From NCBI GenBank assembly GCA_019166125.1, contig JAHTBO010000001.1:535066-599065 (forward strand): a stretch of 64,000 nucleotides of DNA, written 5' to 3'. The notes below the pieces were generated by a model. The model did no database searches and was not told the DNA's origin. It saw only the letters and a program-made list of their open reading frames with translations. Numbering within the stretch: the first letter of the stretch is position 1; each line of letters opens with the position of its first letter. This stretch comes from Alcaligenaceae bacterium CGII-47 (GTDB lineage: Bacteria > Pseudomonadota > Gammaproteobacteria > Burkholderiales > Burkholderiaceae_B). Below, piece by piece: positions 17,886-27,539 of this stretch. The translations under genes were made by a program, and so were the position numbers.

Positions 17886-17901
17886 CTGTATATAAATACA
17901 G
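17886..17901 (-). promoter_or_regulatory. LexA (SOS) box upstream of lexA
   Basis: CTGTATATAAATACAG: the CTGT-N8-ACAG consensus with an A/T-rich centre, as in gammaproteobacterial and betaproteobacterial SOS boxes. It lies immediately upstream of the lexA start and is expected to overlap the promoter. Confidence 0.93.
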
Positions 17902-18004
17902 TCTAGATTGTGGCGTATAGCGTTGTGAAAATCAAGCAATCATGATGTATTGCACCCCGCTCGGGGCGCAACACAAGCGCCGACTCTGTGGAGAAGAGGG
18001 CGGC

Positions 18005-19213
18005 TTAGCCCTTGTTAACGACCTGGGCGATCGCCTGGGCTACATAGTCAATGTTGTGGCTGTTGAGTGCCGCGACACAGATGCGTCCGCTGCCGACAGC
18101 ATAAATACCAAACTCATCACGCAGGCGCTCGACTTGGGCCAAGGTCAGGCCTGAATAAGAAAACATCCCGCGCTGCTCGCGCACAAAGCTGAAATCCTGG
18201 GTGACACCATTTGCCTGGATTTTTTCGACGAGCTGATGGCGCATCAGACGAATACGTTCACGCATTGCGCTGAGTTCTTCGGCCCATTCTGTATAGAGCT
18301 CGGGCGTGTTGAGCACGGTCGAGACTAGCGCGCCGCCATGGGTGGGTGGGTTGGAGTAGTTGGTACGTATGACACGCTTAAGTTGGCTTAGAACCCGTGT
18401 GCTTTCGTCTTGGCTGGAAGTCACCAGCGTTAGGGCGCCAACGCGTTCGCCATAGAGAGAAAATGATTTGGAGAATGATGAACTGATGAACATCATGATG
18501 TCCTGGGCGGCGAAAGCGCGTACGACCGACGCATCTTGCTCAATTCCGGAACCGAAGCCTTGGTAGGCAATATCTAAAAAGGGAATGAGTTGGCCTTCCT
18601 TTACCGCCTGTGCGATCTGCTGCCATTGCTCGGCACTCGGATCCACGCCTGTCGGGTTATGGCAGCAGGCATGTAGAACGACAATCGTGCCAGCGGGCAT
18701 GGCCTGCAGTGACGCCAGCATCCCATCAAAATTCAGACCGTGGCTTGTGGCATCGTAATAGGGGTAAGTATTAACCTTGAAACCAGCAGACTCAAACAGC
18801 GCCCGGTGGTTGGCCCAGCTCGGGTCGCTGATGGCGACATAGGCGTTAGGGAGCAGTTGGCGAAGAAAATCTGCGCCGATCTTTAATGCCCCCGTGCCAC
18901 CTAGAGTTTGGACGGTCAGCGACCGATGCTCGGAGATCAGCGGCGAATCCTTACCCAGTAGCAGGGTTTGTGCACCCACGTTATAGCCGGGAATTCCGTC
19001 GATCGGCAAGTAGTTCCGTGGCGCTGCCTGCTCGTAGATCAGGCTCTCGGCCTTACGCACCGCGTGCAGCAGGGGAATTTGGCCCTGATCGTTGCAGTAC
19101 ACGCCTACGCCCAGGTTGACCTTGGTGGTGCGAGTATCCGCCTTGAATTGTTCGTTGAGACCGAGGATGGGGTCGCGCGGGGCGAGTTCGACAGAAGCGA
19201 AGATTGATGGCAT
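18005..19213 (-). CDS. tyrB: Aromatic-amino-acid/aspartate aminotransferase
   Basis: About 402 residues from the ATG at 19213 (MPSIFASVELAPRDPI); an upstream in-frame TTG at 19258 would add 15 residues not expected in the family. Class I aminotransferase of the AspC/TyrB subgroup: substrate and cofactor region GVGVYCNDQG, HACCHNPTG motif, DIAYQGFG, PLP-binding Lys249 in SSSFSKSFSLYGER, and the carboxylate-binding Arg in SGRICVAAL. It moves amino groups between glutamate and aspartate, phenylalanine or tyrosine. Sequence alone does not fix the preference; TyrB is the usual name for this betaproteobacterial ortholog upstream of uvrB. It is divergent from uvrB. Confidence 0.88.
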   Translation of the reverse strand: MPSIFASVELAPRDPILGLNEQFKADTRTTKVNLGVGVYCNDQGQIPLLHAVRKAESLIYEQAAPRNYLPIDGIPGYNVGAQTLLLGKDSPLISEHRSLTVQTLGGTGALKIGADFLRQLLPNAYVAISDPSWANHRALFESAGFKVNTYPYYDATSHGLNFDGMLASLQAMPAGTIVVLHACCHNPTGVDPSAEQWQQIAQAVKEGQLIPFLDIAYQGFGSGIEQDASVVRAFAAQDIMMFISSSFSKSFSLYGERVGALTLVTSSQDESTRVLSQLKRVIRTNYSNPPTHGGALVSTVLNTPELYTEWAEELSAMRERIRLMRHQLVEKIQANGVTQDFSFVREQRGMFSYSGLTLAQVERLRDEFGIYAVGSGRICVAALNSHNIDYVAQAIAQVVNKG

Positions 19214-19351
19214 TTTGAATTGAAAAGGGTAGATAAAAACGGAGCTTTGATGCGACAAGCTAACGATGTGATAATAAGGGGTTAACCCGAACCGTGTCTA
19301 GTTGATCACGAGTAATATCATAGTCGAGGGTTTATTTTTTGGCAGAGTCTG

Positions 19352-21382
19352 ATGAGTCTTCCCGTTCCAGGTTTCATTGAATACCCGGATAGTCCGTTTC
19401 AATTATTCCAGCCATATCCTCCCGCTGGCGATCAGCCTGCTGCAATTGATGCCCTGGAACAGGGTATCAATGATGGCTTGATGTGCCAGACCCTGTTGGG
19501 TGTCACAGGCTCAGGCAAGACCTTCACCATGGCGAATTTGATTGCTCGCACAGGTCGCCCCGCGATTGTGTTGGCGCCTAACAAGACCCTTGCTGCGCAA
19601 CTCTATGCCGAGATGCGTGAGTTTTTTCCGCGCAATGCAGTAGAGTATTTCGTATCGTATTACGATTACTACCAACCCGAGGCCTACGTCCCTTCGCGCG
19701 ATCTATTTATTGAGAAGGACTCCTCGATCAACGAACATATCGAGCAGATGCGCTTATCGGCCACCAAAAGCCTGCTCGAGCGGGCTGATACGATCATTGT
19801 CGGCACGGTGTCGTGTATCTACGGTATCGGTAATCCTGGCGACTACCATGCCATGGTGCTGACCTTGCGGACGAATGATCGCATTGCCCGCCAAGAGATC
19901 CTGGCGCGCCTGGTAGCCATGCAGTACGAGCGCAACGATACGGAGTTTGCGCGGGGGGTTTTTCGCGTGCGCGGCGAGATCATCGATGTTTTCCCTGCCG
20001 AGCACGCAGAGCAGGCCTTGCGCATTACCTTATTTGATGACGAGATCGAGTCTTTGCAGTTATTTGATCCCTTGACGGGCAAGACCGGTCAGATGCTCGT
20101 GCGTTTTACGATTTTCCCAAGCTCGCATTACGTCACGCCGCGCGAGACCGTCTTGCGAGCCATCGAGACAATAAAGATCGAGCTGCGTGAACGTTTGGCT
20201 GAGTTGATCGCCGATGGCAAGCTGGTCGAGGCGCAGCGTCTGGAACAACGTACGCGTTTTGACCTAGAGATGTTGCAGGAATTGGGGTTTTGCAAAGGTA
20301 TCGAAAACTATTCGCGCCATCTGTCGGGCGCCGCACCTGGCGATCCGCCACCAACCCTAATTGATTATCTGCCGCGTAATGCCTTGATGTTTATCGACGA
20401 GAGCCACGTCACGATCGGTCAGCTGAGCGGCATGTACAGAGGGGATCGTTCACGTAAGCACACCTTGGTGCAGTTTGGCTTTCGGCTCCCCTCCGCTATG
20501 GATAACCGGCCTTTGCAATTGGAAGAATTCGAGGTGCGCATGCCACAATGCGTATTTGTATCTGCGACACCGGGCAATTACGAGGCCGAGCATACCGATC
20601 AGGTGGTCGAGCAACTTGTGCGCCCGACAGGCCTGGTCGACCCCGAGGTCGAGGTGCGGCCTGCAAGTACGCAAGTTGATGATTTGCTCGGTGAGGCTAA
20701 GTTGCGCATTGCGTTACACGAGCGGGTGCTGGTCACCACCTTGACCAAGCGTATGGCCGAGGACCTGACCGAGTACCTAGAGGAAAGTGGCCTCAAGGTA
20801 CGCTACCTGCACTCCGATATTGACACGGTTGAGCGCGTCGAGATCATTCGAGACCTGCGTCTGGGAGCCTTTGATGTGTTGGTTGGCATTAACCTGCTGC
20901 GCGAGGGCCTGGATATCCCCGAGGTGTCTCTGGTGGCGATCCTGGATGCGGATAAGGAAGGGTTTTTGCGTTCCGAGCGCAGCCTAATTCAAACCATGGG
21001 GCGTGCAGCGCGTAATCTCAATGGTCGTGCAATTCTGTATGCCGACCGGATTACAGATTCGATGCAACGCGCGATGGGTGAGACCGCTCGGCGGCGGGAA
21101 AAGCAGCTCGCATTCAATATCGAGCATGGCATTACTGCACGTAGCGTCAATAAGGCAGTGCGCGATATGATTGATGGCGTGGTCTCGAACGCAGCGACAG
21201 CGCGGCAAGCCGCCGAGGCTGATTTTGACGAGAGCGCTTTGCATGACGAAAAGTCTCTGGCACGCGAGATTCACCGCCTAGAGGAAAAGATGCTGGGTCA
21301 TGCGCGTAATCTGGAGTTCGAGCAGGCGGCAGCGACTCGGGACACCTTGCGAGCGCTTAAAGACCGTGCCTTGTTCTCTTGA
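19352..21382 (+). CDS. uvrB: UvrABC excision nuclease subunit B
   Basis: 676 residues. Walker [11 protein letters not shown] lies at about residues 50-59. The damage-probing beta-hairpin is present ([14 protein letters not shown]), as are the helicase motifs DESHVTIGQ and QTMGRAARN, and a C-terminal UVR motif for UvrC binding ([22 protein letters not shown]). UvrB verifies lesions delivered by UvrA and loads UvrC. The 138 bp between this gene and the divergent aminotransferase contain no recognisable CTGT-N8-ACAG box, so SOS control is not evident although lexA lies nearby. Confidence 0.98.
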   Translation: MSLPVPGFIEYPDSPFQLFQPYPPAGDQPAAIDALEQGINDGLMCQTLLGVTGSGKTFTMANLIARTGRPAIVLAPNKTLAAQLYAEMREFFPRNAVEYFVSYYDYYQPEAYVPSRDLFIEKDSSINEHIEQMRLSATKSLLERADTIIVGTVSCIYGIGNPGDYHAMVLTLRTNDRIARQEILARLVAMQYERNDTEFARGVFRVRGEIIDVFPAEHAEQALRITLFDDEIESLQLFDPLTGKTGQMLVRFTIFPSSHYVTPRETVLRAIETIKIELRERLAELIADGKLVEAQRLEQRTRFDLEMLQELGFCKGIENYSRHLSGAAPGDPPPTLIDYLPRNALMFIDESHVTIGQLSGMYRGDRSRKHTLVQFGFRLPSAMDNRPLQLEEFEVRMPQCVFVSATPGNYEAEHTDQVVEQLVRPTGLVDPEVEVRPASTQVDDLLGEAKLRIALHERVLVTTLTKRMAEDLTEYLEESGLKVRYLHSDIDTVERVEIIRDLRLGAFDVLVGINLLREGLDIPEVSLVAILDADKEGFLRSERSLIQTMGRAARNLNGRAILYADRITDSMQRAMGETARRREKQLAFNIEHGITARSVNKAVRDMIDGVVSNAATARQAAEADFDESALHDEKSLAREIHRLEEKMLGHARNLEFEQAAATRDTLRALKDRALFS

Positions 21383-21607
21383 TGCGAATTTATATGACAA
21401 TTGTGTTGGATAGGTGTTGTAAAAAATCTACAGGTCGATATCAGCCGTTGGATGCCAATCAGCTCGCCGATTGCGCGCAAAATGGTGCTTTGCAACAAAT
21501 AGTGCTTTAAGGCTTAGGGCCTTGTATCAGTAAAACCTTATTATTCAAGCTGGCATGTACGAAAATACTTGCCTAATTGGGGGTTTTCCCTCACACTTCA
21601 AACTATT
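21383..21607. other. 225-bp intergenic region after uvrB
   Basis: AT-rich toward the right end (TTATTATTCAAG near 21539), consistent with a promoter for the phosphatase gene. I see no gene, clear terminator or named RNA motif. Confidence 0.3.
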
Positions 21608-22096
21608 ATGAATAAGGTACTTTTCGTTTGTACAGGCAATATTTGCCGATCCCCAACCGCACTGGGCGTCTTTCAGCATATGATTGACGATGCAGGTCTT
21701 GGGGATGTTGTCGGTGTCGATGCCGCAGGGACGCATGCGTTCCACGTTGGCGAGTCACCCGACCCTCGAGCTCAGGCCGCTGCCCAAAAGCGCGGCTATG
21801 ATCTGTCGCGTTATGTCGCACGGCAGATCGTAGCCGAGGACTTCCGTGAGTTCGATCTGATTCTGGCGATGGATTGGGAAAACCTCTCTGCCTTGCAGCA
21901 GCAATGCCCCAAGGTTTATCAACATAAGCTGATGCTCCTGATGCGTTTCTCGAACGAGTTCGAAGAGGCAACGGTGCCTGATCCCTATTACGGTGGACCA
22001 GAGGGCTTTGCCAAGGTGCTTGACTATATCGAGGACGCTAGCCAAGGCGTATTTGAATTGGTTCGTAAGCGCGTCACGCAATATCAGGCGGCCTGA
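21608..22096 (+). CDS. Low-molecular-weight protein tyrosine phosphatase family protein
   Basis: 162 residues from the ATG at 21608; an in-frame start 13 codons upstream precedes the conserved N-terminus and is unlikely. The P-loop CTGNICRSPT gives the nucleophile Cys8 and Arg14, and the general-acid loop is VPDPYYGGPEGF. This family dephosphorylates phosphotyrosine proteins or acts as arsenate-reductase-like enzymes; the DPYYGG loop favours phosphatase. It lies just upstream of iscR, an arrangement also found in other betaproteobacteria, but is separated from it by a terminator. Confidence 0.92.
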   Translation: MNKVLFVCTGNICRSPTALGVFQHMIDDAGLGDVVGVDAAGTHAFHVGESPDPRAQAAAQKRGYDLSRYVARQIVAEDFREFDLILAMDWENLSALQQQCPKVYQHKLMLLMRFSNEFEEATVPDPYYGGPEGFAKVLDYIEDASQGVFELVRKRVTQYQAA

Positions 22097-22120
22097 CAAG
22101 GCATTTTCATCTCAATTTAG

Positions 22121-22142
22121 AACGCCCCACAAGGGGCGTTTT
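22121..22142 (+). terminator. Rho-independent terminator after the phosphatase gene
   Basis: AACGCCCC-acaa-GGGGCGTT followed by TT, 24 nt after the stop codon. The 8-bp stem is perfect. It separates the phosphatase transcript from the isc operon. Confidence 0.85.
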
Positions 22143-22219
22143 CCATTGGGATTTGATATAAGTCAATTTTGAGAACCATTAGTCAGAGCGCTTTAGGCCA
22201 ATAAACGGATCGTCTTGCT

Positions 22220-22244
22220 ATACTTGACTTAATTGGTCGGGTAT
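22220..22244 (+). promoter_or_regulatory. IscR type 1 binding site upstream of iscR
   Basis: A 25-bp imperfect palindrome: left part ATACTTGACT, right part GGTCGGGTAT, with TAATT between. It matches the type 1 IscR operator pattern (ATA-x-x-TGACT...AGTC-x-x-x-TAT) recognised by [2Fe-2S]-IscR. It lies 46 nt upstream of the iscR start, so the operon is expected to be repressed when Fe-S supply is sufficient. Confidence 0.8.
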
Positions 22245-22289
22245 ACAGAGCTGACCAATACCTAATCAAACTCTGGCAAGGAAATCACC

Positions 22290-22817
22290 ATGCGTTTAAC
22301 GACTAAAGGGCGTTTTGCAGTTACCGCCATGATCGACTTGGCGTTGCGCCAACATAGTGGCCCGGTGACGCTGTCTGCGATCAGCGGGCGGCAGAATATT
22401 TCACTCTCGTATCTTGAGCAATTATTTGGCAAGTTACGGCGCCATGAACTGGTCGAGAGCGTGCGCGGCCCGGGTGGCGGGTACACTCTAGCGCGTTCGG
22501 CGCGTCATATGACGGTTGCTGATGTGATTTTTGCCGTAGATGAACCCTTGGATGCGACCAGTTGTGGCGGCAAGGAAGATTGTAACGTCGGTCGTAATGG
22601 CAGTGCGGGCAAATGCATGACGCATGACCTGTGGGCGACACTTAGTCATAAAATGGTAGAGTATCTGGATTCGGTGTCACTGCAGGATTTGGTTGATCAA
22701 CAGCGCATGCGCCAACTGCATGAATCCACGCAGGCTCGTATGACCATCCCGATCGTACCGGTGTCCACTAAGGATGGCGCACAGGCGGCAGAGCAATACG
22801 AGCCAGCCTCAGTATGA
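22290..22817 (+). CDS. iscR: Fe-S cluster-responsive transcriptional regulator IscR
   Basis: 175 residues, Rrf2 family. The N-terminal winged helix is typical (MRLTTKGRFAVTAMIDLAL, ISLSYLEQLFGKLR, VRGPGGGYTLAR). Cluster ligands are Cys92, Cys98, Cys109 and His112 (MTHDLW). In E. coli IscR the third cysteine is at 104, so five extra residues (within NVGRNGSAGK) lie between the second and third cysteines. IscR with a [2Fe-2S] cluster represses its own operon through type 1 sites, one of which is present upstream. iscS follows 15 nt after the stop. Confidence 0.95.
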   Translation: MRLTTKGRFAVTAMIDLALRQHSGPVTLSAISGRQNISLSYLEQLFGKLRRHELVESVRGPGGGYTLARSARHMTVADVIFAVDEPLDATSCGGKEDCNVGRNGSAGKCMTHDLWATLSHKMVEYLDSVSLQDLVDQQRMRQLHESTQARMTIPIVPVSTKDGAQAAEQYEPASV

Positions 22818-22832
22818 ATTGGAGTTTTTTTG

Positions 22833-24044
22833 ATGGATCAGTCCCCCGTTTACCTGGATTATTCCGCCACGACACCTGTCGATGAGCGCGTACTTCAGGC
22901 AATGATTCCCTGGCTGACTGAGCGCTTTGGCAATGCGGCCTCGCGCAGCCATGCTTATGGGTGGGATGCCGAAGATGCGGTCGAACGCGCACGCGCGCAG
23001 GTCGCAGCTTTGGTGGGTGCCGAGACGCGTGAAATTATCTGGACCTCGGGTGCGACCGAGGCAAATAATCTGGCGATCAAGGGGGTTGCTCAGTTTCATC
23101 GTGATCGTGGCCGCCATATTGTGACGGTGCGAACTGAGCATAAGGCGGTATTGGACACCTGCCAGGAATTAGAGCGCGAGGGCTTCGAGGTGAGCTATCT
23201 TGACGTGCAAGAAGACGGCTTGCTTGATCCAGAGGTATTCCGGTCGGCCTTGCGTCCGGATACCATCCTCGCCTCAGTCATGCTGGTCAATAATGAGATC
23301 GGTGTGGTGCAGGATATCGCTGCATTGGCGGCAATATGCCATGAGCACGGGGTGGTATTTCATTCTGATGCGGCGCAGGCGACGGGCAAGGTCGTTATTG
23401 ATGTGGCTGCGATGGATGTCGATCTGATGTCGTTTTCAGCCCATAAGACCTATGGCCCCAAGGGGGTGGGGGCTTTGTATGTCCGACGTAAGCCTCGTAT
23501 TCGACTGAACGCCCAAATGCATGGGGGCGGACATGAACGTGGCTTGCGTTCAGGCACCTTGCCAACGCATCAGATCGTGGGTATGGGCGAAGCCTATGAG
23601 CTGGCAGGGCAGCTTATGGCGACGGAAATCGCGCGTGTACACGGTCTGCGTGATCGTCTATGGAAAGGTTTACAGACGATCCCTGATCTGTATCTCAATG
23701 GTACGCTCACGCAGCGTATCGCGCATAATTTGAATGTTAGCGTCGCCTATATCGAAGGTGAAGCCTTACTCATGTCTGTACCAGAGCTGGCGGTATCAAG
23801 TGGGTCGGCATGCACCTCGGCAAGCCTGGAACCCTCTTATGTACTGCGCGCTCTGGGGCGTAGCGACGAGTTAGCCCACAGTTCCCTACGTTTGACCATA
23901 GGCCGCTACACAAGTGAGGCGGATATTGATTTTGCGATTACACTTTTAAACCGTCAGATCGCGCGCCTGCGTGAGATTTCTCCGCTGTGGGAGATGCATG
24001 AGCAGGGCGTCGATGTCGGTGCGATGCAGTGGGCTACTTTGTAG
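22833..24044 (+). CDS. iscS: Cysteine desulfurase IscS
   Basis: 403 residues from the ATG at 22833, preceded by GGAG at 22821-22824. Class V PLP enzyme: N-terminus [40 protein letters not shown] lysine in [15 protein letters not shown], and catalytic Cys in [14 protein letters not shown] on the mobile loop. It removes sulfur from cysteine as a persulfide and passes it to the scaffold and to tRNA thiolation enzymes. The C-terminal tail ([14 protein letters not shown]), which binds the scaffold in E. coli, is present. Everything needed for activity is visible, unlike its neighbour scaffold gene. Confidence 0.97.
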   Translation: MDQSPVYLDYSATTPVDERVLQAMIPWLTERFGNAASRSHAYGWDAEDAVERARAQVAALVGAETREIIWTSGATEANNLAIKGVAQFHRDRGRHIVTVRTEHKAVLDTCQELEREGFEVSYLDVQEDGLLDPEVFRSALRPDTILASVMLVNNEIGVVQDIAALAAICHEHGVVFHSDAAQATGKVVIDVAAMDVDLMSFSAHKTYGPKGVGALYVRRKPRIRLNAQMHGGGHERGLRSGTLPTHQIVGMGEAYELAGQLMATEIARVHGLRDRLWKGLQTIPDLYLNGTLTQRIAHNLNVSVAYIEGEALLMSVPELAVSSGSACTSASLEPSYVLRALGRSDELAHSSLRLTIGRYTSEADIDFAITLLNRQIARLREISPLWEMHEQGVDVGAMQWATL

Positions 24045-24054
24045 AGGGCGCGCC

Positions 24055-24438
24055 ATGCTGTATAGTAAAAAGGTACTCGACCACTACGAGAACCCGCGAA
24101 ATGTCGGGTCGTTCGACCCACTGGATGCATCCGTTGGCACAGCGTTGGTTGGCTCGCCTGCATTGGGTGAGGTGATGAAGCTACAGATTCGTATCGATGC
24201 CTCAGGCACGATACATGAAGCTTGTTTTCGAACTTTCGGTTGTGGTTCGGCTATTGCGGCGAGTTCGCTCGCTACGGTTTGGCTACAGGGCAAGTCACTT
24301 GACGATGCTCTGGCCATCAGTAATCTGGATATTACGCAGGAGCTAGAGCTCCCGCCCCTAAAAGCGCATTGCGCCATGCTGGCAGAGGATGCCATCCGGG
24401 CAGCAGTGCGTAATTATCAGCATAAGCATCAGAGGTAA
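24055..24438 (+). CDS. iscU: IscU-like Fe-S scaffold protein lacking Cys37 and Asp39
   Basis: 127 residues from the ATG at 24055, aligning without gaps to E. coli IscU. IscU uses Cys37, Asp39, Cys63, His105 and Cys106 to assemble clusters. Here Cys63 (FGCGSAI), His105 and Cys106 (KAHCAML) are kept, but position 37 is Leu (VGSPALGEVMK; codon ttg at 24163-24165) and Asp39 is Glu. A new cysteine appears at position 57 (EACFRT), six residues before Cys63. The HscA-recognition motif LPPVK is LPPLK. It is not SufU, which has an insertion and lacks His105. It is either a variant scaffold with altered ligands or one that relies on another IscU elsewhere. Located between iscS and iscA. Confidence 0.85.
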   Translation: MLYSKKVLDHYENPRNVGSFDPLDASVGTALVGSPALGEVMKLQIRIDASGTIHEACFRTFGCGSAIAASSLATVWLQGKSLDDALAISNLDITQELELPPLKAHCAMLAEDAIRAAVRNYQHKHQR

Positions 24439-24441
24439 ATT

Positions 24442-24765
24442 ATGGGAATTGTTCTCACTCAACAAGCCGCCGATCATATCAATCGTCACCTTGAAAAGCG
24501 TGGCAAAGGTCTGGGCCTGCGCCTGGGGGTGCGCCCAGCTGGATGTTCAGGCATGTCTTATCAGCTTGAGTACGTCGATGAGCAGGGTGCCGATGATCAG
24601 GTTTTCGAGCAGTTCGGCGTACGTGTTTATATTGACCCCCAGAGCCTGCCTTATCTGCAAGGTACCCAGCTCGACTATGCGCGCGAAGGCCTGAACGAAG
24701 GATTCAAGTTCTCGAACCCCAATGAAAAGGCCTCCTGCGGTTGCGGTGAATCATTTACCGTCTGA
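24442..24765 (+). CDS. iscA: Iron-sulfur cluster carrier protein IscA
   Basis: 107 residues, A-type carrier. The three conserved cysteines are present: one in PAGCSGMSY and two in the C-terminal SCGCGESF. IscA accepts or delivers [4Fe-4S] clusters to target enzymes. It starts 3 nt after the iscU stop. It is the last gene of the operon here: hscB, hscA, fdx and iscX, which normally follow in betaproteobacteria, are absent, and convergent lysS begins 20 nt later. Confidence 0.95.
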   Translation: MGIVLTQQAADHINRHLEKRGKGLGLRLGVRPAGCSGMSYQLEYVDEQGADDQVFEQFGVRVYIDPQSLPYLQGTQLDYAREGLNEGFKFSNPNEKASCGCGESFTV

Positions 24766-24785
24766 TTGGGCACGACAGTGCGGCG

Positions 24786-26306
24786 TTAGTCCTCGCGGCG
24801 TAGATGAGGAAACAAAATAACGTCCCGGATATTTGGGCTGTCAGTGAGCATCATGACCAGACGGTCGATGCCGATGCCGCATCCCCCAGTAGGGGGCATA
24901 CCGTATTCCAGCGCGCGTACGTAGTCGGCGTCGTAGTACATCGCCTCTTCGTCGCCCGCATCCTTGGCGGCCACCTGTGCCAGGAAGCGCGCCGCCTGAT
25001 CCTCAGGGTCATTCAGTTCCGAGAATCCATTAGCAATTTCACGACCGCAAGCGAATAGCTCAAAGCGCTCGGTCACCCCCTCGTGCGTGTCTGATGCGCG
25101 TGCCAGCGGCGAGACTTCGATAGGGTAATCGATGATGAAGGTCGGATGCCAGAGCAGCGATTCAGTGGTTTCTTCGAAAAGTGCGAGTTGGAGTGCGCCC
25201 AGCCCTGCATGCGCGAGCACGGGGCCCTTGATGTCTGCACCCAGACGCGCCAGCTCAGTGCGTAGGAATGTGTCATCGTCGAGCTGTGCGGGCTGGTAGG
25301 TGGGGGCATATTTGAGGATGGCCTCGGTAATTGTCAGACGATCAAAGGCCCGTCCCAGATCCAGGGGCTGGTCTTGGTAAGTCAACAGCGTAGCGCCGCA
25401 TACCTGGCTTGCAGTCTCACGGATCAACGCTTCCGTATAGTCCATCAGCCAGCGATAGTCGGTATAAGCCGCATAGAACTCCATCATGGTGAACTCGGGA
25501 TTATGCCGTGGACTGACCCCTTCGTTACGAAAGTTGCGATTGACTTCGAATACCCGCTCGAACCCGCCAACAATCAGGCGCTTGAGGTAGAGTTCGGGTG
25601 CAATACGCAGGTACATATCCATGTCCAGCGCATTGTGGTGCGTGGTAAAAGGTTTGGCAGCAGCCCCACCTGGAATCGGGTGCAGCATGGGGGTTTCGAC
25701 TTCGAGGAAATCCGCATCGAGCATGATCTGGCGCATCGCGCTGATGATCTGGCTGCGTGCAATAAAAGTCTGACGGGTCTGGCTCGTCATAATCAGATCA
25801 ACGTAGCGCTGTCGATAGCGCAACTCTTGGTCGGCCACGCCGTGGAACTTGTCAGGCAAAGGACGCAGCGATTTCGAGAGTAGGCGCAGTGTTTGGGCGT
25901 GGATCGAGAGCTCGCCCTTTTTGGTCTTGAATACCTGGCCTTCGACGCCTACGATATCGCCAATATCCCAGGTCTTGAAGGCGCTATAGCAATCCTCGCC
26001 CAAGGTGCCGCGATCCAGATAGATCTGAATGCGTCCTGTGCCGTCCTGGATGGTGGCAAAGCTCGCCTTGCCCATCACACGCTTGAGCATCATGCGCCCG
26101 GCGATACGGGCTGATTTGCCCAGTGTCTGGAGGCTTTCTGTATCCTGCTCGTCATGCGCCTGGTGCAAGGTGGCAGCGTGGCTATCTGGACGAAAGTCGT
26201 TGGGGTAGGCCACGCCTGCGGCGCGTAGCACGCCCAGCTTGGCCCGGCGTTCTGCGATCAGGCGGTTTTCGTCAATAGCGGGGGTATCGGTTTGCATAAA
26301 GCTCAT
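24786..26306 (-). CDS. lysS: Lysyl-tRNA synthetase, class II
   Basis: 506 residues. An N-terminal OB-fold anticodon-binding domain ([21 protein letters not shown]) is followed by the class II catalytic core with motif 1 near [21 protein letters not shown], motif 2 [20 protein letters not shown] and motif 3 [15 protein letters not shown]. It charges tRNA-Lys. It lies 10 nt downstream of prfB in the conserved prfB-lysS order. Confidence 0.98.
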   Translation of the reverse strand: MSFMQTDTPAIDENRLIAERRAKLGVLRAAGVAYPNDFRPDSHAATLHQAHDEQDTESLQTLGKSARIAGRMMLKRVMGKASFATIQDGTGRIQIYLDRGTLGEDCYSAFKTWDIGDIVGVEGQVFKTKKGELSIHAQTLRLLSKSLRPLPDKFHGVADQELRYRQRYVDLIMTSQTRQTFIARSQIISAMRQIMLDADFLEVETPMLHPIPGGAAAKPFTTHHNALDMDMYLRIAPELYLKRLIVGGFERVFEVNRNFRNEGVSPRHNPEFTMMEFYAAYTDYRWLMDYTEALIRETASQVCGATLLTYQDQPLDLGRAFDRLTITEAILKYAPTYQPAQLDDDTFLRTELARLGADIKGPVLAHAGLGALQLALFEETTESLLWHPTFIIDYPIEVSPLARASDTHEGVTERFELFACGREIANGFSELNDPEDQAARFLAQVAAKDAGDEEAMYYDADYVRALEYGMPPTGGCGIGIDRLVMMLTDSPNIRDVILFPHLRRED

Positions 26307-26316
26307 GTCTCTAAAA

Positions 26317-27421
26317 TCAGATGCCTTGCTTGAGGCTGGCGGTGATGAATTGGTCTAAATCGCCATCGAGCACCTTTTGGGTGTTGGAGGTCTCGACGTT
26401 GGTGCGTAGATCCTTGATGCGGCTCTGGTCAAGGACGTACGAGCGGATCTGATGACCCCAGCCTACGTCACTTTTGGTGTCTTCGAGTTTTTGTTGCTCA
26501 GCCATCCGATTACGCATCTCTAGTTCGTAGAGGCGTGATTTGAGCATCTGCATCGCCTCAGCCCGGTTGCGGTGCTGCGAACGGTCGTTCTGGCACTGCA
26601 CAACAATGCCTGTCGGTTCATGCGTAATGCGCACAGCCGAGTCGGTCTTGTTGATGTGCTGGCCACCGGCACCGCTCGCGCGGTAGGTGTCGATACGTAG
26701 GTCGGCGGGGTTGATGTCTACCTCAAAAGAGTCATCGATCTCGGGGTAGACGAATACGCTGGCGAATGAGGTGTGGCGCCCGTTTGATGAGTCAAACGGG
26801 CTCTTGCGTACCAGGCGGTGAACGCCGGTCTCGGTGCGCAGCAGGCCATAGGCGTACTCGCCCTCGATCTTGATGGTGGCTGATTTGATGCCGGCGACAT
26901 CACCGTCCGAGGATTCGAGGATCACCGCCTTGAAATCCTTATGTTCGCTATAGCGCAGGTACTGGCGCAATAACATGGACGCCCAATCTTGAGCCTCAGT
27001 GCCGCCCGCACCCGCTTGGATATCCATAAAGCAGTTCAGTGGATCGGCCGGGTTGGAGAACATTCGGCGGAACTCCAACGCTTCGAGCTGCGCACCAATG
27101 ACTTCGCAGTCGTGCTCGATGGCGGCGAGTGTTGCATCGTCATTATCGGCGTGAGCAAGTTCAAATAATTCGCTGGCGTCCTTCAGGCCGGTGTCGATCT
27201 TGGTCAGTGTGTGGACGACTGTTTCGAGGGATTTCTTTTCGCGACCGAGCTCTTGTGCATACTGCGGATTATTCCAGATATCGGGGCTCTCCATCTCGGC
27301 ATTGACGACGTGCAGGCGCTCGGACTTGGCGTCGTAGTCAAAGATACCTCCGTAGGGAGGCCTGGCGCTCGATGTAGTCCTCGAGGTGGGCGCTAATTTG
27401 ATTCTGGCGTTCGGCTTCCAT
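26317..27421 (-). CDS. prfB: Peptide chain release factor 2, with programmed +1 frameshift
   Basis: Two reading frames joined by programmed frameshifting. The first begins at ATG 27421 ([16 protein letters not shown]) and reaches TGA at 27340-27338 after about 25 codons. The second continues in the +1 frame ([13 protein letters not shown]) to the stop at 26317. RF2 recognises UAA and UGA: the SPF tripeptide is in [10 protein letters not shown] and the catalytic GGQ in GAGGQHINK. The frameshift site is identical in form to E. coli prfB and lets RF2 level control its own synthesis. Followed by lysS. Confidence 0.97.
27338..27351 (-). promoter_or_regulatory. RF2 autoregulatory frameshift site
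   Basis: On the minus strand the sequence is GGAGG-TAT-CTT-TGA-C. GGAGG (27351-27347) is an internal Shine-Dalgarno that stimulates slippage, CTT TGA is the slip codon and in-frame stop, and the following C weakens termination. The +1 frame then reads GAC TAC GAC. Confidence 0.95.
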
Positions 27422-27539
27422 GTTTGATCCTGTCTAATTTGTGGCGGCCCGGCGTGCCGAGCATTTATATCGCGAGTAATCTGCTATTTTAACCCGTGTG
27501 CGCACCGAGTCTGTGGCGAGTGAAATGGAGGAAAGTCGG

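Noticed and set aside
24055-24438. SufU rather than IscU
   Set aside because: SufU has an insertion of about 20 residues and lacks His105; this protein aligns to IscU without gaps and keeps His105.
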